DNA of 64,000 nucleotides from JAUIET01 sp039111475 (lineage in GTDB: Bacteria; Pseudomonadota; Gammaproteobacteria; Pseudomonadales; JAUIET01), in the NCBI GenBank assembly GCA_039111475.1, contig JBCCIP010000018.1:1-64000 (forward strand), read 5' to 3'. Shown here piece after piece: positions 17,644-25,929 of the stretch. Every line of letters starts with the position of its first letter. Position 1 is the stretch's first letter. The notes under the pieces were generated by a model. It saw only the letters and a program-made list of their open reading frames with translations, was not told where the DNA came from and made no database searches. The position numbers and the translations under genes were made by a program.

Positions 17644-18642
17644 TTATTCGGCCACCAAGCCAACAAAACTGCCACCATTTCGATATGTCATTTCACGCAT
17701 CAGAGTCGCAAATCGAGTCGGGTTAGCACCGGGTCGAACACCTCGCCCCGCAATCAAATGCGGAAACCCTACAGCATGAATGCGAACCAGTCGCTTGCCA
17801 TCCTCAATTTCCCGATTAATGCCGTCAATGGTCATCAGAACACGCTCAATCGAGCCGCCGGTGAAATCGTCGCCGTAGACAAATATACTGATTTTCTTAC
17901 CCGGCTCATAGTAAGTACGTACGGCTGCTTCGAGCCCCTCCACCGGGCTACTGTTGCTAAACGGCGTCCAGTTCTGAAGACTGCGAATGATAGCGCGACG
18001 TCGGTGAGGTTCATCAGTCATCCATTTTTGGCGGAAGCGGGTAAACATGTAATTCCCCATATCGTTCATGATCTGTATGCCCTTCACTTCCGGGTACACA
18101 TCCAGTGTGGCGATAATCTCCCGCTGTAATCGCGGCCAGGCGGAATTCACCATTGACCCCGAAGTGTCGATAATGAAAATCAGGTATTCGCTGTCTACTG
18201 GTATGCCGCCAATAATGTCATTGCTGCGCTGCGACGATTCTCCCAACAAGCGCTGCATTTCCTCAGTCAATGCCTGACGAGCAGAAGCCAACTCCCCAGC
18301 CAACAAAGTATTTGTATCGGCGTCATCGTCCGTCGCATTAAATTCTCCTCGCAATACAGTAAGCTCACCTTGTAACTGCGCGACGTATTTTTTGATATCT
18401 GACAATTGCTCACGCTTGGCCGTGAGATCCTGGTTTTCTATTCGCGCATCACCACGCACGGCAAAGAGTTTTTCTTGCAGTTCGTCAATGCCTGCATCCG
18501 TGGTGTCCGGTGAATCCACTATTGCGGCTGGATCCATAATTTTGGTTATCAGTAGTAATAATATAATCGCCCCAAAACCACAGCAAATCACGTCGAGAAA
18601 CGCGATGTTCATGTCATCACCGGTGCGCTTCCTGAGTTTCAT
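17644..18642 (-). CDS. Membrane-anchored vWA-domain protein (second copy), TolR-like anchor
   Basis: Topology: short basic N-terminus, one membrane segment at residues 13-35 beginning FLDVICCGFGA, predicted coiled coil at about 50-140, and a C-terminal von Willebrand A domain with a complete MIDAS start DTSGSM at 159-164, so it is expected to bind divalent metal and a protein ligand outside the inner membrane. Topology resembles ExbD/TolR/MotB (one TM plus periplasmic domain). ATG 18642 with AAGGA 8 bases upstream; it overlaps the preceding vWA gene as ATGA. Its anchor is clearly paralogous to that of the preceding gene. Confidence 0.85.
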   Translation of the reverse strand: MKLRKRTGDDMNIAFLDVICCGFGAIILLLLITKIMDPAAIVDSPDTTDAGIDELQEKLFAVRGDARIENQDLTAKREQLSDIKKYVAQLQGELTVLRGEFNATDDDADTNTLLAGELASARQALTEEMQRLLGESSQRSNDIIGGIPVDSEYLIFIIDTSGSMVNSAWPRLQREIIATLDVYPEVKGIQIMNDMGNYMFTRFRQKWMTDEPHRRRAIIRSLQNWTPFSNSSPVEGLEAAVRTYYEPGKKISIFVYGDDFTGGSIERVLMTIDGINREIEDGKRLVRIHAVGFPHLIAGRGVRPGANPTRFATLMREMTYRNGGSFVGLVAE

Positions 18643-19724
18643 GGCCAATCCTTTGATGGGCTTAGAAATGACCCACGAGTCCGAGCCGCAAGATTCCAAA
18701 ACGCGGCCGCTGCAATCGGGTCACCTTCCATAGGAGCGAGTATCACATTGATTGGTATACCCTCCGGCAAGTTGCGAACAGCTTGAACAAAGAATTGGAG
18801 ACGCTTATCACTGTTCACTTGGCCGGAGGAGGGTTTCTCGCCCTGGGTGGGCAGTCCATCTGTAAGCAGAATAATGTTATCCGGACGACTGACAAAACTG
18901 TCAATGGCATCAAACGCATTCGCAAGACTGGTGCCACCGCTTGGCACCAGACGCCTTACCTCATCCATAGCCTCCTCCAGCAATGGAGTATCAGACACGC
19001 TAAGCCATTGGCCATCGGTGCCATCCAGTACAGACCTAACATTCGTGTTGAAGGCGTATATCTGATACTCACTGTCTTGTGGCAGCTGTGCTGTTAGCCA
19101 GTCAATCATGCCAATAACAGACTGCCACTTGGGCGCACGGCGCTGCTGTACGGCGGGCAAGTTGCGCAACCTCAAAATATTCACCACAGTGCGATCCAGC
19201 ATGCTCGACGAGGCGTCCAGCAAAATAAGGATGCGTCGACCGCCCACGCGAAGACCCGTCAAATACTGCCGCTCGCCTTCACCACGAATAAATCGCGACC
19301 GCCTGCCCTGTCCTTCCAGATCGGCCGATCGGAGACGCTCAAGTTCTTCCTCTAGGGTGTTGATTTCAGTTTTTAGCTGGTTGATATGCTCTATTTTGGA
19401 CAAGCTATCTGCATTTTCCTCAGCCAACTCTTCCTTCAGGTTGCGGATTTCCTCGATCAATTTTTGTGACGCGCCATCAACCTCCACCAACTCTTGTTCA
19501 ACCACCTTTTTGGCATTTCTTGCCTCCGCAAGTAATTCTTCCTCCAGTTCAATGTCGCGGGCCAAAAGCCTGACTTCCGATAGTTCTGCATTGGGGTTTT
19601 CAACAGATTGCGTACTATCAGCGTGTTCAACAATAAGGAAAATCAGCACGACAGCGCCAAAGCCACAGGACATAACGTCCAGAAAGGACAGATTAAAGGT
19701 AGTCGTGCTGCGCTTACGCCTCAT
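18639..19724 (-). CDS. Membrane-anchored vWA-domain protein (first copy), TolR-like anchor
   Basis: Membrane segment at residues 11-33 starting FLDVMSCGFGA, strongly charged coiled coil at about 45-138, then a vWA domain with MIDAS DASSSM at 170-175, a downstream SGGTSL threonine motif and LLTDGLPTQG. Expected to project its coiled coil and vWA domain into the periplasm. ATG 19724 with GGAG 9 bases upstream; it overlaps the Hsp70-like gene by 11 bases and the next vWA gene by 4. Together with the TolQ-like gene two positions upstream it suggests an ExbB-ExbD-style pair in which vWA replaces the usual ExbD domain. Function unknown. Confidence 0.86.
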   Translation of the reverse strand: MRRKRSTTTFNLSFLDVMSCGFGAVVLIFLIVEHADSTQSVENPNAELSEVRLLARDIELEEELLAEARNAKKVVEQELVEVDGASQKLIEEIRNLKEELAEENADSLSKIEHINQLKTEINTLEEELERLRSADLEGQGRRSRFIRGEGERQYLTGLRVGGRRILILLDASSSMLDRTVVNILRLRNLPAVQQRRAPKWQSVIGMIDWLTAQLPQDSEYQIYAFNTNVRSVLDGTDGQWLSVSDTPLLEEAMDEVRRLVPSGGTSLANAFDAIDSFVSRPDNIILLTDGLPTQGEKPSSGQVNSDKRLQFFVQAVRNLPEGIPINVILAPMEGDPIAAAAFWNLAARTRGSFLSPSKDWP

Positions 19725-21078
19725 TACCTCGCACTCCGGCATACCCTGCGACTTCAATGAGTCGCAGTTGCGCTCCATTCTCTGTCAGCTGAATGATATC
19801 TCCTTTTTTCAATGTGGCATTAGAGCCTTGCTGTAGCGAAGCATTCAACCAGTAGTGATTGCCATTCAGCGGCACAAAGGTAAGTTGATTTTCATCATTA
19901 ACACCAAGTTCGGCTACGGCGACACTTCCTGCCTGTTGAGTCCACACGATCGCGTCGCCCATACTATCGAGGTAAATTGTGCCTTCACTGAGTGGCCAAG
20001 CCGCGTCGTCAATCATGAAATGGCTAACCTGGCCGCTGGAACGCGTTGTATCAGCCGGGACTTTTCCAGGCAAGACAACCGCGCTGGCAAGCGATCGGTC
20101 AAGGTCTGCGCTCAATGGTAAACGCGTAATAAATGGCAATGTTGCAGTGTTAGTACACACACGCTGCTGGAATTTCATCAACGCGTCAGCTGCGCATTTC
20201 GGCTCAACGGTCTGCATTCTTGCGTCCATTTCTGCAAAGCCAGGCAAACCAGCCAATCTATCACCGCATATAATCTGTTCAACGACCCCAAAGCTATTCA
20301 GACGACTGTCCATCTGCTGATACAACGCTTCTACAGGAGCAAGCAGCTGATCGCGCTCAATCTTTGCATGATGCTTATTCAGCAGGTCAAACTGAAACAC
20401 TGTATCGCTTGCGTTATTGTGCAGCTTTTCGGGCAGCAAGTCCCATAACTGCTGCTCTACGGCCGCGTCATGCAGAGGATCAAATCGACACTGTTGGATA
20501 AAAGCATCCGCAATAATTCGTACCCAGCGTTCATGTAGATCAAGCAAGCCAAAACCGTCGAGGCTAAGCGTTGTTGTTCTTTGTACATGATCGCCATCAA
20601 TGTCAAAACCGCCGATTACCATTTGGTGTAACTGCAGATCACAAAATACGCCTGGTAATGAATGCACTGCATGACTTGCCACGGCAACGGTTTGATCCAA
20701 CAGGCCTACCGCGTCAAAGGCGCACTGCTTGGCAACGCCGAGCAGCACAGCCATATGCTGTTCATCGTAATTAGGCGGAACGATGAAGACGCAACGCTCC
20801 ATACCTTTTGTTTGCTGATGCGCAAATTGCAGAAATCGATACGCCAGGTCGGCGTGGTGTCTCGCATACGGATTGAGCTCCGGCGTTTCCACCATTGTCA
20901 GCTGCTGTACAAAACGATTGTTGATCTGCAAAGGTTGCAAACGCGCACGCTTCTTGGCCTGCTCGCCGAACAACAAACCGCTATTCTCCAGCAAAGCATA
21001 GGCAGGAACGCTGGTGCGCTGGTCGCCTTGCCAGATCGAAAACTCTATATCGTTGATTTCTATTGCTGCGTCGTACAT
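19714..21078 (-). CDS. Degenerate Hsp70-like protein with FHA-like C-terminus
   Basis: 454 residues, soluble, no signal peptide, so cytoplasmic. The N-terminal 230 residues follow the Hsp70/actin-type pattern: GLLFGEQAKKRARLQPLQINNRF, then DAVGLLDQTVAVASH at the place of the L-x-EPTAAA loop. The phosphate-binding GIDLGTT motif is replaced by AAIEINDIEFS and the DxGGG motif is not intact, so ATP hydrolysis is doubtful. The last 80 residues (LNASLQQGSNATLKKGDIIQL) look like a forkhead-associated or related beta-sandwich. Lies 16 bases after the TolQ-like gene and overlaps the first vWA gene: probably a cytoplasmic subunit of the same membrane complex. Confidence 0.7.
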   Translation of the reverse strand: MYDAAIEINDIEFSIWQGDQRTSVPAYALLENSGLLFGEQAKKRARLQPLQINNRFVQQLTMVETPELNPYARHHADLAYRFLQFAHQQTKGMERCVFIVPPNYDEQHMAVLLGVAKQCAFDAVGLLDQTVAVASHAVHSLPGVFCDLQLHQMVIGGFDIDGDHVQRTTTLSLDGFGLLDLHERWVRIIADAFIQQCRFDPLHDAAVEQQLWDLLPEKLHNNASDTVFQFDLLNKHHAKIERDQLLAPVEALYQQMDSRLNSFGVVEQIICGDRLAGLPGFAEMDARMQTVEPKCAADALMKFQQRVCTNTATLPFITRLPLSADLDRSLASAVVLPGKVPADTTRSSGQVSHFMIDDAAWPLSEGTIYLDSMGDAIVWTQQAGSVAVAELGVNDENQLTFVPLNGNHYWLNASLQQGSNATLKKGDIIQLTENGAQLRLIEVAGYAGVRGNEA

Positions 21079-21094
21079 TGTCAGATCCAGTTAC

Positions 21095-21892
21095 TTAGCG
21101 CACTTGCAGATGCGGCATCAGATTAGTGTCGCAATACTGCTGGCTATCCAATACCAGACGCTCCTGCATAAGTTGCAGTTGATGCATGAGAAACATAATC
21201 AAAATGCTGACGACCAAAGCCACGAACGTAGAGTTGAATGCCACGCCGAGACTGCTCGTAACGCCGGAAATATTTCCTTCAACGGCTTCGTGCGCCTGAC
21301 CCAGTGCGGCGCCAATCCCTCGCACTGTTCCGATAAAGCCGATAGAAGGAATCGCCCAAGCAATGTATCGCACCATTGCCAATTCAGAATCTAACCTGTC
21401 AGCTTCACTTTCACAGACTTCTTTTATCGACGTAGCCACGTCCTGGATGCTGCGGGTTGAACCGAACCGCTGCAAAGCAATCAGCAAGGCTCTGGGCAAC
21501 AGACTTTGCTTTTCTTCCTGCGGTAAGGCTTGCAAGCCGCGCGAGTGGTCGCGTGCATCATCCGGTAATACACTAGTGCCTGGACTGATGTTCAGCAGGC
21601 TACGGTCTAACATCACCCGCTGCCGGCTGATGCTGCGAGCTTTGTACCCCATAATCGCTATGGCCCATAGCGCCAGAATAAAGCAGGTTTCCTGCTCGTA
21701 GTCTTTTAATACAACGTACAGCGATCTGGAAGGAACGTATGCGCCGCCTTCCGCTTCGAGTTGTGCCTGTTCTGCAAGCAAGGTTTGTGCCTGAGGGCGG
21801 ATCAGGCCTACGTACACAGTATGAACCACAATTACGGCCAGCAATAACGCAAATAACTGGTACAAAAACTCACTGTTTAAATCGTTTTTCAT
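21095..21892 (-). CDS. MotA/TolQ/ExbB-family proton channel subunit
   Basis: 265-residue inner-membrane protein. Hydrophobic segments at about residues 10-32, 68-84, 172-192 and 212-236; the conserved TolQ/ExbB/MotA core AIPSIGFIGTVRGIGAALG and the following LGVAFNSTFVALVVSILIMF are clear. Family members form pentameric proton-driven stator channels around a dimer of ExbD/TolR/MotB. No tolR or exbD follows; instead the next membrane partners are the two vWA proteins with TolR-like anchors. ATG 21892. Inferred role: couples proton-motive force to the envelope complex of this operon. Confidence 0.88.
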   Translation of the reverse strand: MKNDLNSEFLYQLFALLLAVIVVHTVYVGLIRPQAQTLLAEQAQLEAEGGAYVPSRSLYVVLKDYEQETCFILALWAIAIMGYKARSISRQRVMLDRSLLNISPGTSVLPDDARDHSRGLQALPQEEKQSLLPRALLIALQRFGSTRSIQDVATSIKEVCESEADRLDSELAMVRYIAWAIPSIGFIGTVRGIGAALGQAHEAVEGNISGVTSSLGVAFNSTFVALVVSILIMFLMHQLQLMQERLVLDSQQYCDTNLMPHLQVR

Positions 21893-21933
21893 TGGCGTGC
21901 CTGGTCTCTCATTGTTTGTATCCTTGGCCGGCG

Positions 21934-22260
21934 TTATATATCAGCTGGAAAAGATACAGATAAATCTTCCGATACTCTTTCGGTGGGCTCAAATCGCCTT
22001 GGCGGGGGTTTATCAGACCCTGAATCTTCAGGTACCTTAACCGGACCCACACCGTCATCATCTGCTTCAGCCCGCGGTCTAGTTTGACCAACCGGAGCTG
22101 AACGCCCGCTTAACTCCACGTCACCTTCTTCCGACTCACCCAGCCCGCGATCATCAAGAATAATGAAGTCGTCATCCTCTTGCGCAATTGCCAAATCACT
22201 TACAGAGGAGCCAAGCAAAAGTGCCAGGCAAACCAGCACACCCACTAATTTATTCAGCAT
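21934..22260 (-). CDS. Small acidic exported protein
   Basis: 108 residues: signal peptide (MLNKLVGVLVCLALLLGSSVSDLAIAQ) followed by about 80 residues rich in Asp, Glu, Pro and Arg with little predicted structure. ATG at 22260, just inside the 3' end of the PEGA-SUMF1 gene (11-base overlap), supports coupling. The longer open frame to 22533 is only antiphase to that gene. No family recognised; probably a periplasmic accessory of the operon. Confidence 0.7.
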   Translation of the reverse strand: MLNKLVGVLVCLALLLGSSVSDLAIAQEDDDFIILDDRGLGESEEGDVELSGRSAPVGQTRPRAEADDDGVGPVKVPEDSGSDKPPPRRFEPTERVSEDLSVSFPADI

Positions 22261-24343
22261 AACGCGCAATCCTGAAGCCAAGGTCATCTCTTTCTGTGTC
22301 GGAATAATCTCGGTAAGACAATCGCAGTTCCACTTGTGAACCGTGGCGCCAGCTTGATCCGCGCACCACATGGTAATTGCTGCTTTCAGGACCAAATGGG
22401 TCAATCTGTTCACCGGGTTTTTGCCCTGGCGCGTAAAAGTCATGCACCCATTCAGCAACGTTACCACCGAGATCATACAAGCGATGTTGATTAGGGGTAA
22501 ATTTTGCAACCGGCGCGGTGGCTGCAAACCCATCTTTGTAGTTGCGGATCACGCGATTCAACATATAGCTTCCTGACGCATCCGCAAAGTTCCCCGCGTT
22601 CGGCGGTATCGGCCATTCCTGTCCCCACGGAAACTTCAATGTTGTGGAATTCAGTGTTCGGGCCACCCAAGCCCATTCAGCTTCCGTTGGCAAACGAAAA
22701 CCATTAGCTTGTTTGTTAACCGCAATAAGTTCTTCTTTCTCAATCTTGTATACCTTATCAAGGCCTTGCTCGCTGCTCAGCCAATTGCAATACATAGCTG
22801 CATCGATCCAGCTTACTCGTACGACCGGCTGTTGATCGCCATTTAGACTCTTATCCTCAACCCGGCTGGAGCTGTGGGCGGAACGAAATTGGCGAAATTG
22901 TGCGTTGGTTACCTCGGTAGTCGACAAATAGAAAGATCTCTTCAAAGTCACTTTGCGCAGCAACTCATTGGCTCTACGCCCAGGCTCTCGGCGTGATGCA
23001 CCCATGGTAAATGGGCCGGGTTTGAATAGCAGTAGAGTTTGACCCGCTGGGCTGCTAATCTGTGGCTTGATCGCCGCACGACGCGCCTCTGCCGGCGTTT
23101 GTAAGGCGACATCAAGGCGCTGCCTGAAGCCAGGGCGCGGCGTTATTGTAGTCACAAAAGGCAAGTGCCCCGGTTTAGTCACTTTAATCCGATGCGGTAC
23201 TGCAGGAAGCTTCAACACTCTGCTTTCCGGGGAGACTGAGCGACCATTCACTTCAAGTTTTACCGCTTTAGTTCGCAGATTCAATTGAATTTCACCTGTT
23301 TGCGCCTTAAGCGACAACTCCAGTGATTGTTCGCTGGCCGAAGGGTAACTAACGCTTTCTTTTTTCTTTCTAAAACCTTGCTTGAACAATTCCAGGCTGT
23401 GTGTTTCATCTGCCGCCAATGCAATCTGCAACGGTGTTTGACCACGGTAATCGCCATTCACCAGTACGCCTGCATCATCCGGACGACTGCTTAGGTTAAG
23501 CAAGGCATCGGCCGGCTTCAACTCAATAACACCCAGATCATTGGCAACACCGGCACTAACCTGCACTTCTTGTTCCCAGGTCTTGTATGTGGCCAGCTTT
23601 AAAGACACCATTCGCTCGCCATGGATTAATTCACCGCGAAGAGGGGTTACCCCCAACAGTTGCTCACCCGAATATACTTCGGCGCCCTGGGGTACCGAAT
23701 CAACATTTAGCTCAGCCCAGGCGGGTTCCAGCGAAATCTGCAGCTGTTGTCGAAATCCGCCGCCTTTAACATTCAGTATTTGCTGTTTACTGAAGTAACG
23801 CGGATGATCAAAGACCAATTGCCGATCGCCGACAGCAAGCGATAAAGTCTGCATAGGTGTTTGGCCACGCTCTTCACCGTCCACGCTCACCAAGATGTTT
23901 TCTGGCGAACTACTCACTTGATAAATGTCCGCCTTGCGCTGCAACTCAAAACGGAAAGCTTGTTGATCGTCTTCCCCTACTTCGAACTCGGCTTGCAATG
24001 TTTCAAATTCCGGGTGGCTTATGGCAATCGAGTAGTGTCCGGGATACATAAGTCTGCGCTCACCCAGCGGTAATTGCAGTCCACCGTCAATATTAATGTC
24101 GGGAGAGTCGACCTGGGTGCTAATGCGCACTGATTTTGCCAGTGCCAAGGCAAGCAGGGCGAGACCTGCAAGTACAAAAATCGGCAATAATAAGCGCCAT
24201 AAAGTATTTTTTGCCACATCAGGCGAGTACACCTGTTCCGGCATTGGTGCGAACTCAACAGGGCTTATCTGCGATTGTTGCCGCTCACCTGCGTGTTCGT
24301 GCTTGGTATGCGATGGTTCAGATAGGTTCGACACAACGCACAT
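22250..24343 (-). CDS. Membrane protein with PEGA repeats and a SUMF1 (FGE-like) domain
   Basis: About 697 residues. N-terminal cytoplasmic stretch, one membrane segment (TLWRLLLPIFVLAGLALLALALA, about residues 47-68), then several PEGA-type beta repeats (for example VSVDGEERGQTPMQTLSL and VLVNGDYRGQTPLQIAL) and a C-terminal SUMF1 domain (FTMGASRREPGRR, EVTNAQFRQF, VSWIDAAMYCNWLS, GFRLPTEAEWAW, LGGNVAEWV, VVRGSSWRHG, LGFRIAR). The paired catalytic cysteines expected near the C-terminus of true formylglycine-generating enzymes are missing, so a structural or binding role is more likely. ATG 24343 chosen; GTG 24334 is an alternative. Overlaps the TPR gene by 26 bases. Confidence 0.85.
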   Translation of the reverse strand: MCVVSNLSEPSHTKHEHAGERQQSQISPVEFAPMPEQVYSPDVAKNTLWRLLLPIFVLAGLALLALALAKSVRISTQVDSPDINIDGGLQLPLGERRLMYPGHYSIAISHPEFETLQAEFEVGEDDQQAFRFELQRKADIYQVSSSPENILVSVDGEERGQTPMQTLSLAVGDRQLVFDHPRYFSKQQILNVKGGGFRQQLQISLEPAWAELNVDSVPQGAEVYSGEQLLGVTPLRGELIHGERMVSLKLATYKTWEQEVQVSAGVANDLGVIELKPADALLNLSSRPDDAGVLVNGDYRGQTPLQIALAADETHSLELFKQGFRKKKESVSYPSASEQSLELSLKAQTGEIQLNLRTKAVKLEVNGRSVSPESRVLKLPAVPHRIKVTKPGHLPFVTTITPRPGFRQRLDVALQTPAEARRAAIKPQISSPAGQTLLLFKPGPFTMGASRREPGRRANELLRKVTLKRSFYLSTTEVTNAQFRQFRSAHSSSRVEDKSLNGDQQPVVRVSWIDAAMYCNWLSSEQGLDKVYKIEKEELIAVNKQANGFRLPTEAEWAWVARTLNSTTLKFPWGQEWPIPPNAGNFADASGSYMLNRVIRNYKDGFAATAPVAKFTPNQHRLYDLGGNVAEWVHDFYAPGQKPGEQIDPFGPESSNYHVVRGSSWRHGSQVELRLSYRDYSDTERDDLGFRIARYAE

Positions 24344-25928
24344 CCACTTCAACTGAGCTGGAACCCAACGGCACCACAAACTCCTTGCGCACGTCGCGAA
24401 AACCCTCACGAATGCCGACAGCAGCATATCGGCCAGGTTTTAAATTCAATTGGCGTTGCTGGATTGCGCCGAGCCGGGCCACGCGTGGTAGCGATACCTG
24501 GGTAATTCCATCAGAGCTAATGGTCACAGGCTTGGATTCTCTTGAAGCCGTCAGGTACTGCTCAAGCGTTGCAAGCTGCTCACTCAATCGCGGGCCCGGC
24601 GATGAAATATTCCGCCCTGCGGCGACAATTTTTAAGGCTTTCTGATAAATTTCCGCATCTGCGAGCCGCAAAGGGTCATTTTTCAAAGTTTCCAGCGCAA
24701 CATCCATTTTCGTGCGTTGCTTGGCGTACGCAAGTCGTTTACTGGCATCTCCAAGGTTGCCATCGATTTTCAACGCAGCATTGTAGGCGGCGACAGCCGC
24801 CGACCATTGTTCTGTCGCTTCGCTACTCTCGGCTTTTTCAAAATGGCGTGCCATCGCGTTCAACGCTTGCTCATTTCGAACCTGCTTAATAGCAACACCA
24901 GGCTGCGACTCATTTGGTTTCAGCCTGGCGGCTTCAGTAAAAGAATTGATCGCAGCTTGGCGCCGGCCCGAATCGAGATTGCGGTATCCCTCAGACATCA
25001 GGCGAGCAAAGTTTTCATCTCTTATTCGATCGCTAAGAGTATCAATTCTTGGCGACAATATATTAGCGCGCACACTATCCAGCGCTAACGCTTTTTCTAA
25101 TTGAGCTTTTGCGGCACTAAACTGACCTTGCTCCTCCAGTGACTGTGCGGCTTCCAACGCAGTTTTCACCTCATCTAAAACCGGCAATCTGGCCAGGCCT
25201 GCCCGCGCGTCTTCATTGTCTGAGTCAAACACCAAGGCCATAGTGAAGGCTTGCTTAGCCGCCTGCGCATCAAAATTATCGATTGCCTGCAAACCCGCTT
25301 GCAGTGAATCAAGGGTTCGCTGTGCCACACTGTTTAGCAGCGTATCGGCAATCTCCAACGCCTTCTCAAATGTCTCAGTCGCTTTGATGAATTCGCGCTT
25401 GCGGTAGTAACCGTCCCCTTCTTCGGCCAGCGCAACTAGTTCCTGAAATTGATCAGCTGCCCAGAGTTCTACCTGTAATTCTTCCAGATCAAACTGTTTG
25501 TCCAGCAATGGTTCCAGTGCCTGTTGCGCGGCGCTGCGCTGTTTAGCAACTTGCGCTTCCTGCCATGGGCTGGCCTCATCAGATATCCGCTTAGGCGCTT
25601 CTACAAGTTGATCATTTACGTCTACAGAGGTTTGCGGCGCTTGCACAACTCGCGGGAGTAAAAATACAACAGCCAATGCAAGCAACAGCAGTGCCGCCAG
25701 TGCGGGTACCATCCAGCTGGGTCGACCTCGTTCTTCACTGGACGATGCAACAGGATTATCTGAGGCTTGCACGCTATCCAGCGCACTAAAATCCAGATCG
25801 ATCGGCGCGATTTCGTGATAGTCGATACCTGAGGTGGAATCAGGGGAACTAGTCAGTACTATTTGTGGCTCGGAATAATCAGAATTGCCGTCTAACTCAT
25901 CCGGACTGTCAGTGGGGTTGCGACTCAC
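24318..25928 (-). CDS. Inner-membrane TPR protein with PEGA-like C-terminus
   Basis: 536 residues. Acidic cytoplasmic N-terminus, one membrane segment at residues 72-92, then helical TPR-like repeats over about residues 120-440 (for example AKQAFTMALVFDSDNEDARAGLARL, AAINSFTEAARLKPNESQPGV, AAVAAYNAALKIDGNLGDASKRL) and a C-terminal beta domain with LKPGRYAAVGIREGFRDVRKEF resembling PEGA. GTG start 25928, one base after the preceding stop. Likely a periplasmic scaffold that pairs with the PEGA-SUMF1 protein encoded next. Confidence 0.82.
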   Translation of the reverse strand: MSRNPTDSPDELDGNSDYSEPQIVLTSSPDSTSGIDYHEIAPIDLDFSALDSVQASDNPVASSSEERGRPSWMVPALAALLLLALAVVFLLPRVVQAPQTSVDVNDQLVEAPKRISDEASPWQEAQVAKQRSAAQQALEPLLDKQFDLEELQVELWAADQFQELVALAEEGDGYYRKREFIKATETFEKALEIADTLLNSVAQRTLDSLQAGLQAIDNFDAQAAKQAFTMALVFDSDNEDARAGLARLPVLDEVKTALEAAQSLEEQGQFSAAKAQLEKALALDSVRANILSPRIDTLSDRIRDENFARLMSEGYRNLDSGRRQAAINSFTEAARLKPNESQPGVAIKQVRNEQALNAMARHFEKAESSEATEQWSAAVAAYNAALKIDGNLGDASKRLAYAKQRTKMDVALETLKNDPLRLADAEIYQKALKIVAAGRNISSPGPRLSEQLATLEQYLTASRESKPVTISSDGITQVSLPRVARLGAIQQRQLNLKPGRYAAVGIREGFRDVRKEFVVPLGSSSVEVDVRCVEPI

Positions 25929-25929
25929 T

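Noticed and set aside
19108..19836. 242-codon frame opposite the vWA gene, very serine/arginine rich
   Set aside because: Mirror of the charged coiled-coil coding sequence; composition is an artefact of the opposite strand.
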